The notes under the pieces are model-generated. The model had not been told where the DNA came from and ran no database searches. It was given only the letters and a program-made list of their open reading frames with translations. Below are positions 1 through 34,963 of a DNA stretch of 64,000 nucleotides, one piece after another (position 1 is the first letter of the stretch; each line of letters begins with the position of its first letter). The stretch is taken from the NCBI GenBank assembly GCA_019096065.1, contig JAGUCH010000006.1:4794001-4858000 (forward strand). Direction: 5' to 3'. The stretch comes from Paracyclopina nana (lineage: Eukaryota; Arthropoda; Copepoda; Cyclopoida; Cyclopettidae). A program made the translations under genes and the position numbers.

Positions 1-78
1 TGCCCTGGGGCTACAATGTGTCATAAACAAGAAATGAGACTTGTGACCGTTTCGACTACTGCATAATGCCCCACTTAC

Positions 79-578
79 TTGATAAATGTGTCATGAAATC
101 GTGTGGGTATCAATGGTTCGGGCAGCTCCCGCAGCCATTGTTTCAGCAAACTGCCGACATCCAAGGCCGAAATTGTATCTTGACTGGTGCCAATAAAAAA
201 TGTCTCGGCTTCCTCAATTTCAACCCTCATGGCACGCTGGCGTCCGGCACTGCCAGCCTTGCGAAAAAGGCCATCCGTATCAATGTGTTCAGTGAGGAAA
301 TTCAAAATCGCCACTAGAAAATGAGGCACTCGAAGATCGCAGCCTCCGTCCAGAATGAGCGAGGTTGGGGCAAGGTCTCGCAAAGGCCGTCCAAATACAC
401 TTGAGATGGTGGTGGCAGCCGCGGCTTTTTTTCCAGGAGTTCCAGGGAAATGTCGACTTTTGGTCGCCTTGTGTGGCTTTGAAAGTCCGACCCCCAATGA
501 CTTGAGTTTATCTCTACAAAGGCCGTGAAGGCCCCTCAAAGACTCGGGGTCATTGGCCAAGCTCGAACAGTGCTTCAT
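79..578 (-). CDS. RhoGAP protein, ARHGAP11A-like, first coding exon (partial)
   Basis: This is the 5' coding exon of a Rho-family GTPase-activating protein, which speeds GTP hydrolysis on Rho proteins at cortex or cytosol. The 166 complete codons begin with MKHCSSLAND, followed by a basic linker. Then comes the start of a RhoGAP domain, with FGRPLRDLAP near residue 62 and GLFRKAGSAGRQ near residue 103. The arginine in GLFRKAG is the expected catalytic arginine finger. KQWLRELPEPLIP near residue 145 is the usual second RhoGAP block. The linker length and domain near the N-terminus fit ARHGAP11A or ARHGAP19 better than multidomain RhoGAPs. The exon ends at a consensus donor (gtaagt on the minus strand, positions 73-78), and the rest of the gene lies beyond the left edge. 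The first Met has stops upstream in frame. The family is secure; the exact orthologue is an inference. Confidence 0.85.
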
Positions 579-1433
579 TTTCCCTTTTTAGAACTCGTCC
601 ACCTTCGCCATAACAGTCAACTCAATTTTGTTGTGATTCTCAGTTTGGCTGCACTGTTTGAATTCGCCGCTTCCAATTGGCGGAAAAAGTGACCGTACTC
701 AATTTTGATTGGTTGCTACCAAGAAAATCTTCAGCTGCACGCCGGGTTCAAGAACTATCTTACATCGCAAAATTGAGAAAATTCCAAATGGAATGCAGGC
801 CGCTTGAGTCCACAAAGATCGACGCAGCAATCAATTTGAATAAACTTTTGAACAATTGGAGCGAAATGACTTTGAAATTTTGCAAATGTTTCCCGAATGT
901 CGTCAATTTTAGGCTTGAACTAAAAAAGTAGGCAATATTTGTAAACCTTTGAGTTTCTTATCATATGCAAACTTCATTTACCTTGGTGACATTATCAGTT
1001 TAGTTTTTGCATGAGTCATCTCTGCAGTTTTCACAATAAGGTTTTTAAAAGCACGCGTCCCACCGTGCATTTCGTTTGATTGGCTTGACAAACGCTCAGC
1101 ACGCCAATCAGCTGACTTAACGCCTCAAGAATGCGGTGGTGCGCTACCCAAATCGGAACAAAAGCCATCGTAAGTCAGGCCAAATCGACTTAACGCCCTT
1201 CATAAGGAGAAAGTGAATCAAGGGTGGACTCGGTCACAATTTGTGTTTTAAATTCACTCAAGATTTTTATTGTTCGTCAAATTGTCGTGTCATCCTCGTT
1301 TCTAGCTGTGTTTTTAGTCGCCCCCCGTGATTTGGCGGAAATCTTGCCATTTGTTTATTGAGCCACGTGTTCAACTCCTTCAAGCGAAGCTAACCACCTG
1401 TAGCTTTTCAAGGTGACAAAAAAATGCCGGAAA
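579..1433. other. Intergenic region between RhoGAP and CDK17 first exon
   Basis: This stretch separates two divergent genes, so it should hold both promoters and 5' leaders. I see no TATA box that stands out. An open frame at 677-931 has no domain, no splice context and no coding look, so I treat it as chance. The right end carries a short upstream ORF (1424-1444) that overlaps the kinase start. Confidence 0.5.
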
Positions 1434-23888
<22,455 letters not shown>

Positions 23889-23903
23889 GCAGGAGAAGAG
23901 AGG

Positions 23904-23909
23904 AATAAA
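23904..23909 (+). other. Poly(A) signal of CDK17
   Basis: AATAAA lies 16 bases after the kinase stop codon, giving a very short 3' UTR if used. No other canonical signal is seen before the convergent EXTL3 gene. Confidence 0.5.
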
Positions 23910-24482
23910 TGCATTAATTTCACATGTGTAAGGGTGGCGAAAATGTACTACTACAATTATTATTATTATACCACTATATTATCATTATTATTAGCATTTG
24001 TTGAGGTCGAACCAGCTCAAATATTCAAATCTTTATTAAGTTTTAGCACCACTCAACCAAGAAGAGGTGTGCTGCTTCTCTTTCCTTCTTTACTCCCCTT
24101 GAACCAGACGTAAATCATGATTTTTTTAAAAAGCAAATCGTTCTGTATTATCAGCTGATGAAAGAATGAAATCTGTGATGATGTTTTAAGTTTTAGTTGT
24201 TTCTTTCATGACCTCCCAAAATTCTACGATTTCAGGGTTCAGTATGGTTGGTGAGCCATATTTTGTATACTAAGTAGAAGCTGGTCTCCACCGTCCTGAC
24301 CTTTAAAAATCAGAGAAAAAGAGTAATGCGGCAATAAGATATAATAGCGCAAACATCCAACATAAAAAGCCATCCATCAATTCCCCTAATAATAATAATA
24401 ATGATGATAATGAAAAAGTTAATTTAGTCACGTCATATAAAATTCGAGCTGAAAATAAACAAAACATACATCATAACTGGTT
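23910..24482. other. Spacer between convergent kinase and EXTL3 genes
   Basis: This is an AT-rich intergenic stretch with (ATT)n-like and (AAT)n runs near 23958-24000 and 24389-24412. No gene or RNA is recognised. Confidence 0.5.
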
Positions 24483-24488
24483 GGTTTA
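24483..24488 (-). other. Poly(A) signal of EXTL3
   Basis: TTTATT on the plus strand reads AATAAA on the minus strand, about 35 bases past the EXTL3 stop. This is a good position for 3'-end formation. Confidence 0.55.
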
Positions 24489-24522
24489 TTGGTAAATGTG
24501 ATCGGATCATCAGCATGAATTT

Positions 24523-27255
24523 TCAAATGAATTTGAAGCACTTTTGCTTGTCTTGAGGAATCCTCGTTTTGAATAAGACAGAGTCCGCACGATACTGCGT
24601 GAACAATAAGGGGTTGTAGCCATACACTCTGGTGAAAAAGTTTATGCATGCATGCCTCTCTTGGAAATGCGAATCATCTTCGGATAGAGTCACAGGACAC
24701 CCAGGACACCTGAATGTCCATCGAGACGTCACTTTCACTGGTGGCTCTCGCGTCATGTGAGAAATGAGGAAATTCATGGCCAAGTCCTCACAGTTCATAA
24801 ACTCGTCCACTTTGTCACGGATAGCTTGCGGCATCATATGGGCATACGCGTATGAATAGTATTTGTGGTAGAACGCCGCACCCGTCAAAACCATGGATAA
24901 TTCACAAGAATAATTGGAGTTGTAGTTCCAGGAGAAATTCTCGCGGTCCCAAGCGTGGAATCTGCCTGGAAATCCGACTAATCGGTGCCGATGCTCGCGC
25001 CACACGCGAAACCCAAAAATGATCTCGTCATGCCTCAAGTGGACATCATCGTCCACAGATAACACAGCTTCTGTTTCAATAGCATCATAAGGCAAAAACC
25101 TGAAAATATATATCAGATTCAAGCATAAGGACTTAATAGAGCTTGTTAATCAGTTTTACCTGTTGTTTAAGCTGTTTTTATCAGTTTTAAGCACGAGAAT
25201 TGGCACGCCAATTTCAGGCCATCGCAAGTCTGGACTCGGAGGCAACTCGCTATTCCACACAACAATGACTTTGTTCAAGTAGGGCAAGCTGTAAAGGCGA
25301 GACAGGGAATCCATCAAAACAGGCTCACGCTCATAAGTCAGCATCACAATTGTGAATTGCTCAGAGGGAGAGTTGCCCCCAAGAGCTTGACTAAACTCTT
25401 TTCCAGATCCCCCTTCGCCCTGAGCTATGGGTCGAAATCCTAGGCTTGATCCAAGGAATTTGGCCTCTGCAGGCAAAACAGTCTCAAACGGGTTATGAGG
25501 TGGCATTCTAGAGGTCTCCATGAATTTGTCATTCCATACACTTTTGGAGTTGATCAGGAATGTAAAATTCCTGCGGAAAGTGGGAGAGGGCAAAGGTGGC
25601 TCCAGAGGCCCCAATGACTCACCAGGCTCGAGATCAACTGGCAAGGAGTCCATATGCAGAGGCTGAAAATCTTCACTGAAGATGCTCTTTGAAGGCTTCT
25701 CCAGCATTGGAGCAGGAGGCAATCCAGCCCTAGTTCTGATCACATTCAAAGCAGTTGACATAATTGCTGGCCCCGATCCAAGATAGTTCTGCCACAGAAG
25801 CCTTCCTTGACGCTTCAAGTTGAACAAATCTGAATCCGGAAATGACCTGAGCAAAAATTGCAACTCTGTAATTCTGGATACTGGCAAAAATATCGCAGCT
25901 CTAGTCCAATCCAACACTTGACCAAAAGGAAGGAGCTTATGCACAGATTGACAGTCGGGCAGGCACACAAAAACCGGAATCGTTGCAGACTCAAGGGCTT
26001 CGCTAAGACGTTTCAGAATATCACTGGTCTTGGAAGTGTCGAGGATCAGAGCAAAGTTGGACTTTTGAAGTAATTGAGACCGTTTGTGAAAACTACCACA
26101 TAGCCCTAAAGATACTTCAGGCTTGCAATGAAAGTCGATAACGACCTTGTCGTTAGTTTTGTCGTCATTGACAAGGCTAAGGGGCTCTTCTATGATCTCT
26201 CGTATCTTCCTATTTTCTTGCAAATACGGTTCTTGATAAGTGACCAAAAATTTGCGTCTGACCGGTACCAAGCTTGGAAGTTTGCTCCAAAGATCCGGTG
26301 GGCTCTCAAGGTACTTGAACACGGGGACAGCTATGTCAAAGTCTGCCCTGAACGGTGATAAATCAAAATAGCCACTACCTACAATCATGGCATGCCCAAA
26401 ATTTCTCTCATCCTTGCCGTAACTTTGGCTTGAATTTGCACTCTCTTCAAAAATGTTCACGTCAAAAAGAATATGATTCCTTCCATCTCCCTTCCAAAAG
26501 GCCAAATTGTCCTCGAACTTTTCTTGGCTATTCGGATGAAATGCTGCGGCAAAAAGACAAGCTTCGTCCGGATTGTCAACAGCATAGCCAAATCCGTCTT
26601 TTGTTGATGTCCAGCCGTAGACATTGTTGTAAAAATACACTGGGAATCCAGAAGAAATTGGGCACCTCGTCCAATCGAAGCAGGAGCCAAAACTGCACGT
26701 TTCATCGAATTGACGAGAGGCTGCAATGAAATTATCCGATGGAGAGGCTTTGAGCCTTATTGGTGGCCTAAGTTCTGGGGTATTTCGCTCGGCTAATTCA
26801 AGCTGTGCTGTTCTTGCTTGCTGAATGCTTATTCGGAGTTTCTCAAGCTCTGTTGTTTGTCTCGTGGCGTCAATTTTCAATTCGTCGATTTTACGCTCAA
26901 AAGCTGAAATTTGACGCTGCATTTCTGACCTCCTTTGCTCGAGGCCTCGAAGCTCTTTTTGTACGGATGCTTTAATTCTTAAAAGTTCTTCTATGCGTCT
27001 TTTCAACTCTTGCCCTAATAAAGAAAATTATGATTGAGGCTTAAAAATCTTGAATGACCTAGCAAATATGTTGCAACTTTTACCTGAGATGGATTTATCG
27101 TCAACATCTAAGAGGCCGAGCAAACTTCTAACTTTGTCAGACGAAGCATCGCCCCGGCTTAGACCCTGATCCATATGGGTCAAAGAGTAGTAGGATATGG
27201 CAGTCATCATGAGAAAAACTGCCAAGATGACAACAATGAGGCGAGATACCCTCAT
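24523..27255 (-). CDS. EXTL3: Exostosin-like 3, alpha-1,4-GlcNAc transferase of heparan sulfate synthesis
   Basis: This type II Golgi/ER enzyme starts heparan sulfate chains by adding GlcNAc to the linkage region. Coding exons are 27084-27255, 25160-27014 and 24523-25099, joining in frame to 867 aa (human EXTL3 is 919). Domains in order: signal anchor [20 protein letters not shown] (residues 4-23), coiled coil (about 58-110), [17 protein letters not shown] opening the exostosin GT47-like domain (about 130-430), and the linker [10 protein letters not shown]. Next comes the C-terminal GT64 domain from [20 protein letters not shown], with the DxD motif in [13 protein letters not shown] and ending [20 protein letters not shown]. 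The block [20 protein letters not shown] is typical of EXTL3. An in-frame upstream Met (27303) would add 16 residues. I chose the start just before the membrane anchor. It is divergent with Pins. Confidence 0.95.
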
Positions 27256-29058
27256 GGTGCGTATTAAAACGCAAAAACAAGGAATGTTCCCAGCCGAAAA
27301 CATTCTTCGGCTTTGGCGTTAAGTCACTGACGAGCTCATTGTTTTCTTTTCTAACCAACTTTTCACTCTTGCTAAATGCAAAGATAACTTGGAAATGGGA
27401 ATCTTTCTTTTGTTGACTTAAGCTCTAAGAAAATGTAATACCCATTATCTTTACATATTTTTCTAGCCATTACAAAACTTTTAAAAAATTAGTGGATACA
27501 TTTTTATGTGAATATGTAAATTTATTTGGCTAAAAATTGATACTTGATACAATTAAAAATTAATGGTGATCACGTTTTTCAAAAATGTTTCGATTTGTCA
27601 AGGAAATTCAAATCCAAATTACGTTGGCGCCGCTGCGCTGCTGAGGGAGTTTAAAAGCACAACAAACCTCAAAAAGCTCGCGTAATCGATGGTGTCAAAA
27701 CAGCGAGAGCAATTTCTCATAAAAAAGCCACTGAGAGGTAAGCCAATTTGTATTGTCGTAATTTAGCGCGCGCGCGCCATCCCAAGTCAGCGCTGTAGCA
27801 TAAGAGAAGTTGGGGAGAGCGAGAAGGTTTTCTATTCGAGTCAGTTGATCAACAGATCGCCAAAGTGAGTGGGAATTCACAGTCGTCTCGCTCGCTTGGA
27901 GCTGCGTGCCGGCCAACGTCGTCGTCTTCTTCCAGATGGACGAGGTCAAGCCACGCATTTCTAAATAGATTCTCAAAACCCTTCTTTTAGGCGTCGTAGC
28001 ACCAGGTAGGAAACGACACATTTTTTACCTATTCAACTGACAGGTGAATTTGTGCTTTTGACGTGTTTTTAATTTATTCGATTTCGAAGAATCGATCACG
28101 TTTGCCATAATTCCAATCAAATTACAGCTAGCTCAGTGGGAGGTGATACAATTGCATCAAAAATAGAAAGAGGGGTTGGGCTCACTGCAATGCAAACTTT
28201 TTTTTACCTGCCTTTTTATTTGATGCCATTACAACTGAAGAGAGAAAAGAGAGCATGCTTTTCGACAACAACTAATTAGAGTACTTACAAGCTTGTTTTC
28301 AAGCTAGCAAAAATTTACGAGATGGTATTGCGTACTGGAAGTTTTTACCATGCGTATAAGAGCACGATTAAAGCGCAGATTTTTTCCTCTTTCTCAAACG
28401 TCTCGACATTCCTTTATACTATGGCATAACTGGTATTTTTAAAAAACTGGAAACCGTGATGGCATTTTGACGTAGTCGACCATCATCATCATCTTAGAGG
28501 GGAAAAGTGACCATTTTGTTGATTACTTTGGTGTGGCGGCATTCATCGTGCAACTGTCGCTCTATATGAGCTTTGATTAATGCTACTACATTTTGCCCAA
28601 AGCCACTAAGAGCCTCGGAATAGTGAACCTGCGAGTCAGCGCAATAATCAGATGACGATGATGATCGCCTCTCCGGTTATTACAATGAAGATGATGCTAG
28701 GAATTCCTTAAGCTTCCTCGTAATGCAAGACCTAACAATGCTATGCACCCTAGTGATATTTAATCAACCCGTTTCCAATACACAGAAGAGTAGTAGCATC
28801 CAAAATCCAATAATTACACATAATTTAATTCTGCTGTTTCGAATCTAATTATTGCGCCTAAAACAACCAGATTGTTGCTGCTCTGCCCATTTCGAGATTA
28901 ATTGCTGCAGTAAAACGAGGCAGATGAATTTCGTTTGAGGACCTTTTCTATTTGCTGTTTCAGATTAGAACTGCAGCAGCTTTCCCCTTTGTCGGAAATT
29001 GCAACATCATCAAGTAATAACATCATCGCCTCTGATTTCGGCTGAACAAACACACAAA
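27256..29058. other. Divergent promoter region of EXTL3 and Pins, with likely 5' UTR exon
   Basis: This 1.8 kb separates two head-to-head genes. Around 27600-27950 it is CpG-rich with a (GC)n run near 27767 and a donor-like gtgagt at 27863, so a non-coding first exon of Pins could start here. A pyrimidine tract and acceptor (tttgctgtttcag) at 28964 would join it to the exon carrying the Pins start. No coding gene is recognised. An ORF at 27695-28021 (minus) looks like chance. Confidence 0.4.
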
Positions 29059-32051
29059 ATGGAGACTATTGGAGAGGCTTCCAACGTGGTTGGAGCCGCT
29101 GGCAACGCTGGGGATAACGACACTTGTCTCCAACTGGCCTTAGAAGGCGAAAAGCTATGCAAAGCTGGGAATTGCCGCGATGGTGTGGCCTTTTTTGAGG
29201 CTGCTCTTCAAGCGGGAACGGATGATTTTAGAACTCTCTCAGCCATATACAGGTACTACTTTTCATGCTGCAGTTAATCATGGAATACTAAGTAACTGGT
29301 GTTTTTCTTCTCTCCAGCCAACTGGGAAATGCTTACTTTTACATGGGCGACTACGTGAAAGCGATGCAGTATCACAAGCATGACTTGACCTTAGCGAGAA
29401 CCATGGGAGACAGGCTCGGAGAGGCGAAAGCTTCCGGAAACTTGGGAAACACTTTGAAGGTCATGGGCAAGTTCGAGGAAGCTGTCATATGTTGTCGCCG
29501 TCATTTGGAAATCTGTCAAGAGCACAGGGATCGAGTTGGCGAAGGACGAGCCCTCTATAACCTCGGAAATGTATACCACGCAAAGGTAAAGCTTTCTCCT
29601 CTTTTGTGACATTTAGCAGAGGCTCATTTCAAAATTAAGGTTGTTTGTTGTTTAGTTTGTTACGGCAATTATCTCTGAGTCTGACAGTCTATTTCCTGTT
29701 TCATTCCTTAATGTCACTGACATGTTTGATGCTCGGAGCTTCTTACTTACGGTAGCAAAAAAGCGTCTAATTTCGAGTGAGCTTGAGTGGAAGACTTGCA
29801 ATGCTGCCAACTTAATTAAACTCTTCTTTAGTAGTCATTTGAGATTACTTCCGTCCTGAATCCAGTCTCTGTGCGGAGGCAGAGCAAGTTATGGTCGCTG
29901 AACTTGAGCCCAAGTTGATGCAGAATCAATTTACATTCTATGTTTCAAATCAATTTGTTGCTTTGCAGGGTAAACATATCGGAAGGCTGTCTCATCAGGA
30001 CCCAGGAGAGTTTCCCGAAGAGGTCAAGTCTCTCTTCGAGAAGGCCGTTCAGTATTACGAGCAAAACATGGCCTTGATGATTGAAATCGGAGATCGCGCA
30101 GCGCAGGGCCGAGCTTGCGGAAATCTAGGCAATGTCCACTACCTGTTGGGAAACTTTTCGAGGGCCATTCATTTCCACCAGGAGAGACTGAAAATTGCCA
30201 GGGAATTTGGCGATCGAGCTGCTGAGCGCAGAGCTCACTCGAATTTGGGAAATGCTCACATTTTCTTGGGAGAATTCGAGAGAGCTGCTGAACACTACAA
30301 ACGGACTTTGTTGCTTGCCCAAGATCTTGGCGATCGCGCAGTGGAAGCTCAGGCTTGCTATAGTTTGGGAAACACTTACACCCTTTTGAAGGATTACCCT
30401 AATGCTATAGAGTACCATCTCAGGTAATGCCCCTCGTTGTGTTTATTCTTTTTTAAACTTTTGCGTGTGGTGAGAACAGATCAAGTTGCCGTTGCTGCAT
30501 TGTTGACTGAAGCCTCGCAAGTTATAATACGAATGAATAATTGCAATGCAACGCCTTCTGTTTTCCCTGCAGGCATTTACGCATTGCTCAAGAGCTCTAC
30601 GACAAAGTTGGAGAGGGGAGAGCTTGCTGGAGCCTCGGGAACGCTCATAGCTCCATGGGTCAACATGTGGAAGCCTATCACTATGCGAGGCGCCATCTGG
30701 AAATCAGTCGCGATACCGGTGACCGTATGGGCCAAGCCACCGCCCAACTGAACATTGCAGATCTGTGCCGGAGCCTCGGCTACACCCCACCAGACTCGAA
30801 CATGCTGCCACACGAAAAGCGCGCCGAAGAGGCGGCAACTTCTGCGGCGGCGGCCTCTAACGACCTCAAGAAAAGCAGAAGATCTTCAATGGAGCACATG
30901 GACCTGATCAAGATGACACCAGACGCGAAAAAAGCTGCAGTGGCCGCAGCCAAAGCCAAGAGCGATGATAAGGAGAACAAAAAGGCCAACCTGAACAAGT
31001 CGGGTCTATTGGACGAGGAAGACTTCTTTGACTTCATCAGTCGTTTCCAGAGTAAAAGAATGGACGACCAACGATGCTCGCTCACAGTTCCCACCTCAAA
31101 AGGTAATTTCATTGGCTTTTCTTCTGCGCCGGGGAAAAGAGCTAATGCACCAGGCAAAAGAGGAAACGTGCCTTTCCTCCTTTTGAGCGAATGCTTTTTA
31201 TGACTTACTCCACTTCTGCCTTATTTCTGTTCTATTTCTATGTGGGCCATAAAACTAGAAGTATTCATGCTATTCAGCCAAGCAGATATCTTTTTATGGA
31301 AGATTTTCTTGAGCCATTTTCGGAGTAACGAAGCTTGCAAGTTGATTATTGTAAAAGTTAACAGCTAAGCCAAATAAGTTGAATAATGGCTCCTTTGCTG
31401 CGATGGAGGAAAGGAGCTTTGGTTGGTGGGTGCTACATCAACAATCTGCTGACAGTTTTCTTAAGCTCACCTAATAGCTTGGCATATTTGCTTTCCGAGA
31501 TACTTCCCTGTTCGTGTTTGCTGCTGTCGCAGAACATTTCAAAGCTGCTCTCTGGGATCTCCTTCTTTATTGCCAACAAATTTATTTTTTCAGACGCTGC
31601 ACCCACCAATGGCGTTGCCGTCCGGCCAAAACCCACAAATCCCCATGCCCAGCAGCTAAGGAAAGACCAACAGCAACAACAGCAGCTGCTTGATCTCATT
31701 GGTCAGCACAATAGCGCTAATAATCAGCCCAAATCCATGCCAGTTTTGCCGGGACTCACCAAGTCGAAACAGCCTGAAATTTTACAAAGACTAAGCGTGG
31801 CTACTGGAAAAGATGACCAATTCCCGGACGAAAGCTTCTTCGAAATGCTCATGAAATGTCAGGGCTCTAGAATTGAGGAGCAACGGTCATCTTTGCCGCA
31901 AGCTAATCTGGACCACTCGATAGGAGCAGGAGCTTTGGGAGGAGCCCTTGAAGCCCCCACTGTCCCCGATGAAGACTTTTTCAGTTTAATACAGAGGCTC
32001 CAGTCCGGCCGGTTGGAAGACCAGCGTGCTTCCTTGCCAAAAAATGTGTAA
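29059..32051 (+). CDS. pins: Pins/LGN (GPSM2): TPR-GoLoco regulator of spindle orientation
   Basis: This cortical adaptor links G-alpha-i to NuMA/Mud and dynein to orient the spindle in asymmetric or planar division. Five coding exons (29059-29252, 29318-29585, 29969-30423, 30573-31102, 31594-32051) join in frame to 634 aa. The N-terminal half is a run of LGN-type TPRs with repeated pattern GDRxxExRAxxNLGNxx, for example QLGNAYFYMGDYVKAMQYHK, ALYNLGNVYHA, ACGNLGNVHYLLGNFSRAI and ACYSLGNTYTLLKDYPNAI. The C-terminal part has three GoLoco motifs: DEEDFFDFISRFQ..DDQR (about 31006), PDESFFEMLMKCQ..EEQR (about 31824) and PDEDFFSLIQRLQ..EDQR (about 31964). Each carries the D/EQR triad that contacts GDP. 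Three GoLoco motifs match insect Pins; vertebrate LGN has four. Between them lie a Lys-rich linker and a short poly-Q. It is a complete gene. Confidence 0.95.
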
Positions 32052-32308
32052 AAAGATTACAAATGTCCTTTCCTATGTACCACAACATGAACAAAAGATG
32101 AAAGAATATAAAGGTCTATGAGTGCTTTTAGGTAATATCCTATTTACACTATTACTGGTATAGATGAAAGGCGACGTATTTATATTGGCTTCAAGAGCGC
32201 ATCCGGCGACAAAGAAGAAAGCAGCAAAATTAAGTTTTCGGAATTATTTTACAATTCACGATCACTTTGCTGACTCAAGCTTGCTCCAATATTTTTATGA
32301 ATAGTCAG

Positions 32309-32318
32309 AATAAATAAA
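32309..32318 (+). other. Overlapping poly(A) signals of Pins
   Basis: Two overlapping AATAAA hexamers (32309-32314 and 32313-32318) lie 258 bases after the Pins stop codon, in a suitable place to end its 3' UTR. Confidence 0.5.
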
Positions 32319-33880
32319 ATACATATAACAGATCTTTTCAAAAGGATTATCTTAATTTTAAGTTGCATCAATTATATACATGTATTATCGTGTATAAACG
32401 TGTGACTGTTACATGAAGTGCTTGCTTGGAATCCTATATCAGAGGCAAGAACACATCTGATACAATATCAGTTACCAGGTCTAATTTGCCTCGTAAGGGA
32501 AGAAGTTGTGCATTGACCGCCACTCTTACAAGTTATACCAGCCGAATATAGCTCTAATGAGGAAGGAGACTTGTGTCTGACCTTATTTGAATAAGCCATT
32601 TATATGGCCAAGTATATAGCCATGACTTACGTGATGTGAACGGAAATGAAGGAGCCTTAATCCTCGCATGAGCATAATTGTTATTTCTTTATCTCCTACT
32701 CTAATCGAAATGTCAATCAAGATGTACGTACGTTGCTTGGAGGAAAAAGTCGCTAGAAATGTGCGCCTATAATCATATTAACACATCAGCTCTGTGGATG
32801 GTTTAAGATCATCTTTAGGTAGATAATCATGCGCAAGTGTGCTATCATTATGGAATGCTCGCATATCAAAGATCGAGGGATTTGCTGACCGCAAAGCGCA
32901 TCAATTTATCATGGCATATATGCTTCCATTTACACTTGAGAATCACCTCAAAAATAGGCAGAAATTCCAGAAAAGCTCAATTTGTGAGCAACTCTGCGTC
33001 ATTCCATATCAATTGTCGAATAGGAGACTTTCCATTAACAAAGGGAGCCCACTAATTGACGTCCTCTGATTCCACTTAGCATTTGATTAAGACGACCTTA
33101 TTTCCACAGCAATCTATTTGCCAGGAGGAGGGAAGTGAAGGAGAGCCAAAGATATTTTTACCTTCTCTTGGTAGTTCTTCATTGACGAGCAAGCCACTTA
33201 CTCAAATTGCTACCTTGGCAAACTAGTTCTAATAAATACGCGGGAAAAAGAAAAAGCTGTTCAAAAACTGATGCATGGCTGTCGATTTTGTAGCAGTTTT
33301 GAAGCTTGAATCATCCTTCGCATAACTTGCTCGTACTCTCAAGATTCAAGTTTTTCTGAGAGTAACAAAACTTTTTTTTTATCCGAAGGATCACATGGCT
33401 TTCTTTCCCCTTCTCAACCTCTAAGTAGCTCGATCCCCAGCTGCTCTCTCGATCTCTCAAATAGAAAAGCAAGTAAATAAAAGGTAAGCTCCCAAGGGAT
33501 CTAAAATGCAACAATGCCAATGATTGGCCTACTTTCTCTGTCGCAGCTGACATCATTATATTAACTATGTATCCTACTATGCTCAAGGCTCGTATTGCGT
33601 CTGTAGAATTTGGATTTTTCAGAGCCAACTTTTTTGGATCCCATGAGAAATTTTGTGAAGCTTGCGCCAACTTGGGAGAAGTGTAGATTCCCAAGCATTG
33701 CGAAAAGATATAAGATATGCAAGCCAGCTTTTCTTCTTCATACCAGCCAAATCAATGGTGAAGGAAGACAAAATATGACACGTAAAATAAGAAAGCACTA
33801 GGGAAAACGCTTGAAACATATAGTAGAAAGTTGGAAAGCATTGGACATCTAAAAGAAACGTAGAACTGCTAGTATTATGT
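32319..33880. other. Intergenic region, no gene seen
   Basis: This is AT-rich sequence between the Pins 3' end and the 3' end of the GT31 gene. The ORFs here (for example 33311-33694 minus) lack domains and splice context. The left part of the GT31 3' UTR is presumably included. No repeats with clear ends are seen. Confidence 0.5.
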
Positions 33881-34963
33881 CTATTTCAAAGCTACTGAAG
33901 CTACACCATTTCGCCCGCAAATGGGATTTTCAGCCATCTTCGCCATTTGTGCTTGCTCCGAAGGCAAAACTTTGTGAATGGAAATAGTTCTGAGGAGGGT
34001 GCAGCCCAAGAACTTGGCCGGGATCCTCACTGCATTATTTCTGAACTCGATGGCTAATCGCCTCGGAATTTCACACTGCTCCGCAATCACTCCAGTGAGG
34101 AAGACATCTTCCAAATGGATGTACGGGTGCTCCAGTGCAGCTTGGAACAGCTCGATCACAGCATTTTTACTGACTAGGTAGCTCGGCCCGGTCACAAAGG
34201 CCGGATACATGGCCTCAGTGTACTGGTTTTCGCCAATGAAGTATTTGGACTCTGGGTTTCGCACTGGTGTCCAATTGCTGGCCACATTGCCGACAATGAC
34301 TTTTTGGCCGGGTCCAAGGCCTCTGACCAAGGCCATGAGCCTTTTCACCTGGATGAACATATCATCATCTGTCTTCAGCAAGTATTCTGCGTGCGAGCAA
34401 AAGCTGGACAGATAATCGAAGGCCGCCAGAGTTTTCAACGTGAGATTTTTGTACGAGTCCACGTGGTTGGTGATGGCAAGATCTTGGTGCTTGTCACTCT
34501 CTTCGATGAGCTGTGGCATAAGCGTCTCGTTCAATCCCACCATAAATACGAAGGCCACCTTGGGCATTTTTTTGGCAGTCAGGCCCCAGCCTTGCCTGAT
34601 TGCTTCTCTCTCCTCAAAATGATCTGGAGCGCTTATCACAGCAATCAGCAGGGAAACTTTGGCTTTTTGGCACTCTTTCTGAACGGCCTTTCTCGTCCAC
34701 TCGGATGAATAGAGATCCTTTGTCATTTCAGCGGACAATTGCGGCTGGTTGTTATAGACACTGCTCGGATTATTGGTTGTCCTTGGGTCGCCCAGGATTT
34801 TGCTCACCTCAAGGAATCCCTCTTGAGTGGTTTTTGCGTCGTGTAGTCGGAACATCGTTTGTGCTCCGTAGTTGCCAATCCAAGAGCCCAGCCCATAGAG
34901 AAAGCCGAGCGTGCAGAAAAATCCGAAGCCAATTAAAGCCTGATGAATTGTGGTTGACCTCAT
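33881..34963 (-). CDS. Beta-1,3-galactosyl/GlcNAc transferase, GT31 family
   Basis: This single-exon 360-aa type II membrane protein adds a beta-1,3-linked sugar to glycans in the Golgi. An N-terminal signal anchor (ALIGFGFFCTLGFLYGLGSW, residues 9-28) and a stem precede the GT31 domain. Blocks in order: SLLIAVISAPDHFEEREAIR with the R-x-x-I-R-x-x-W type motif (IRQGWG), VAFVFMVG, DSYKNLTLKTLAAFDYL, the DxD motif in YLLKTDDDMFI, YPAFVTGPSYLVSKNAV, and HLEDVFLTGVIAE. The last corresponds to the conserved E-D-V motif. These match B3GALT1/2/5 and brainiac-type enzymes; sugar donor and acceptor cannot be told from sequence. A likely 5' UTR intron ends at an acceptor (ctttttccag) about 40 bases upstream of the ATG. 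It is a neighbour of a WSCD-like sulfotransferase on the same strand. Confidence 0.88.
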   Translation of the reverse strand: MRSTTIHQALIGFGFFCTLGFLYGLGSWIGNYGAQTMFRLHDAKTTQEGFLEVSKILGDPRTTNNPSSVYNNQPQLSAEMTKDLYSSEWTRKAVQKECQKAKVSLLIAVISAPDHFEEREAIRQGWGLTAKKMPKVAFVFMVGLNETLMPQLIEESDKHQDLAITNHVDSYKNLTLKTLAAFDYLSSFCSHAEYLLKTDDDMFIQVKRLMALVRGLGPGQKVIVGNVASNWTPVRNPESKYFIGENQYTEAMYPAFVTGPSYLVSKNAVIELFQAALEHPYIHLEDVFLTGVIAEQCEIPRRLAIEFRNNAVRIPAKFLGCTLLRTISIHKVLPSEQAQMAKMAENPICGRNGVASVALK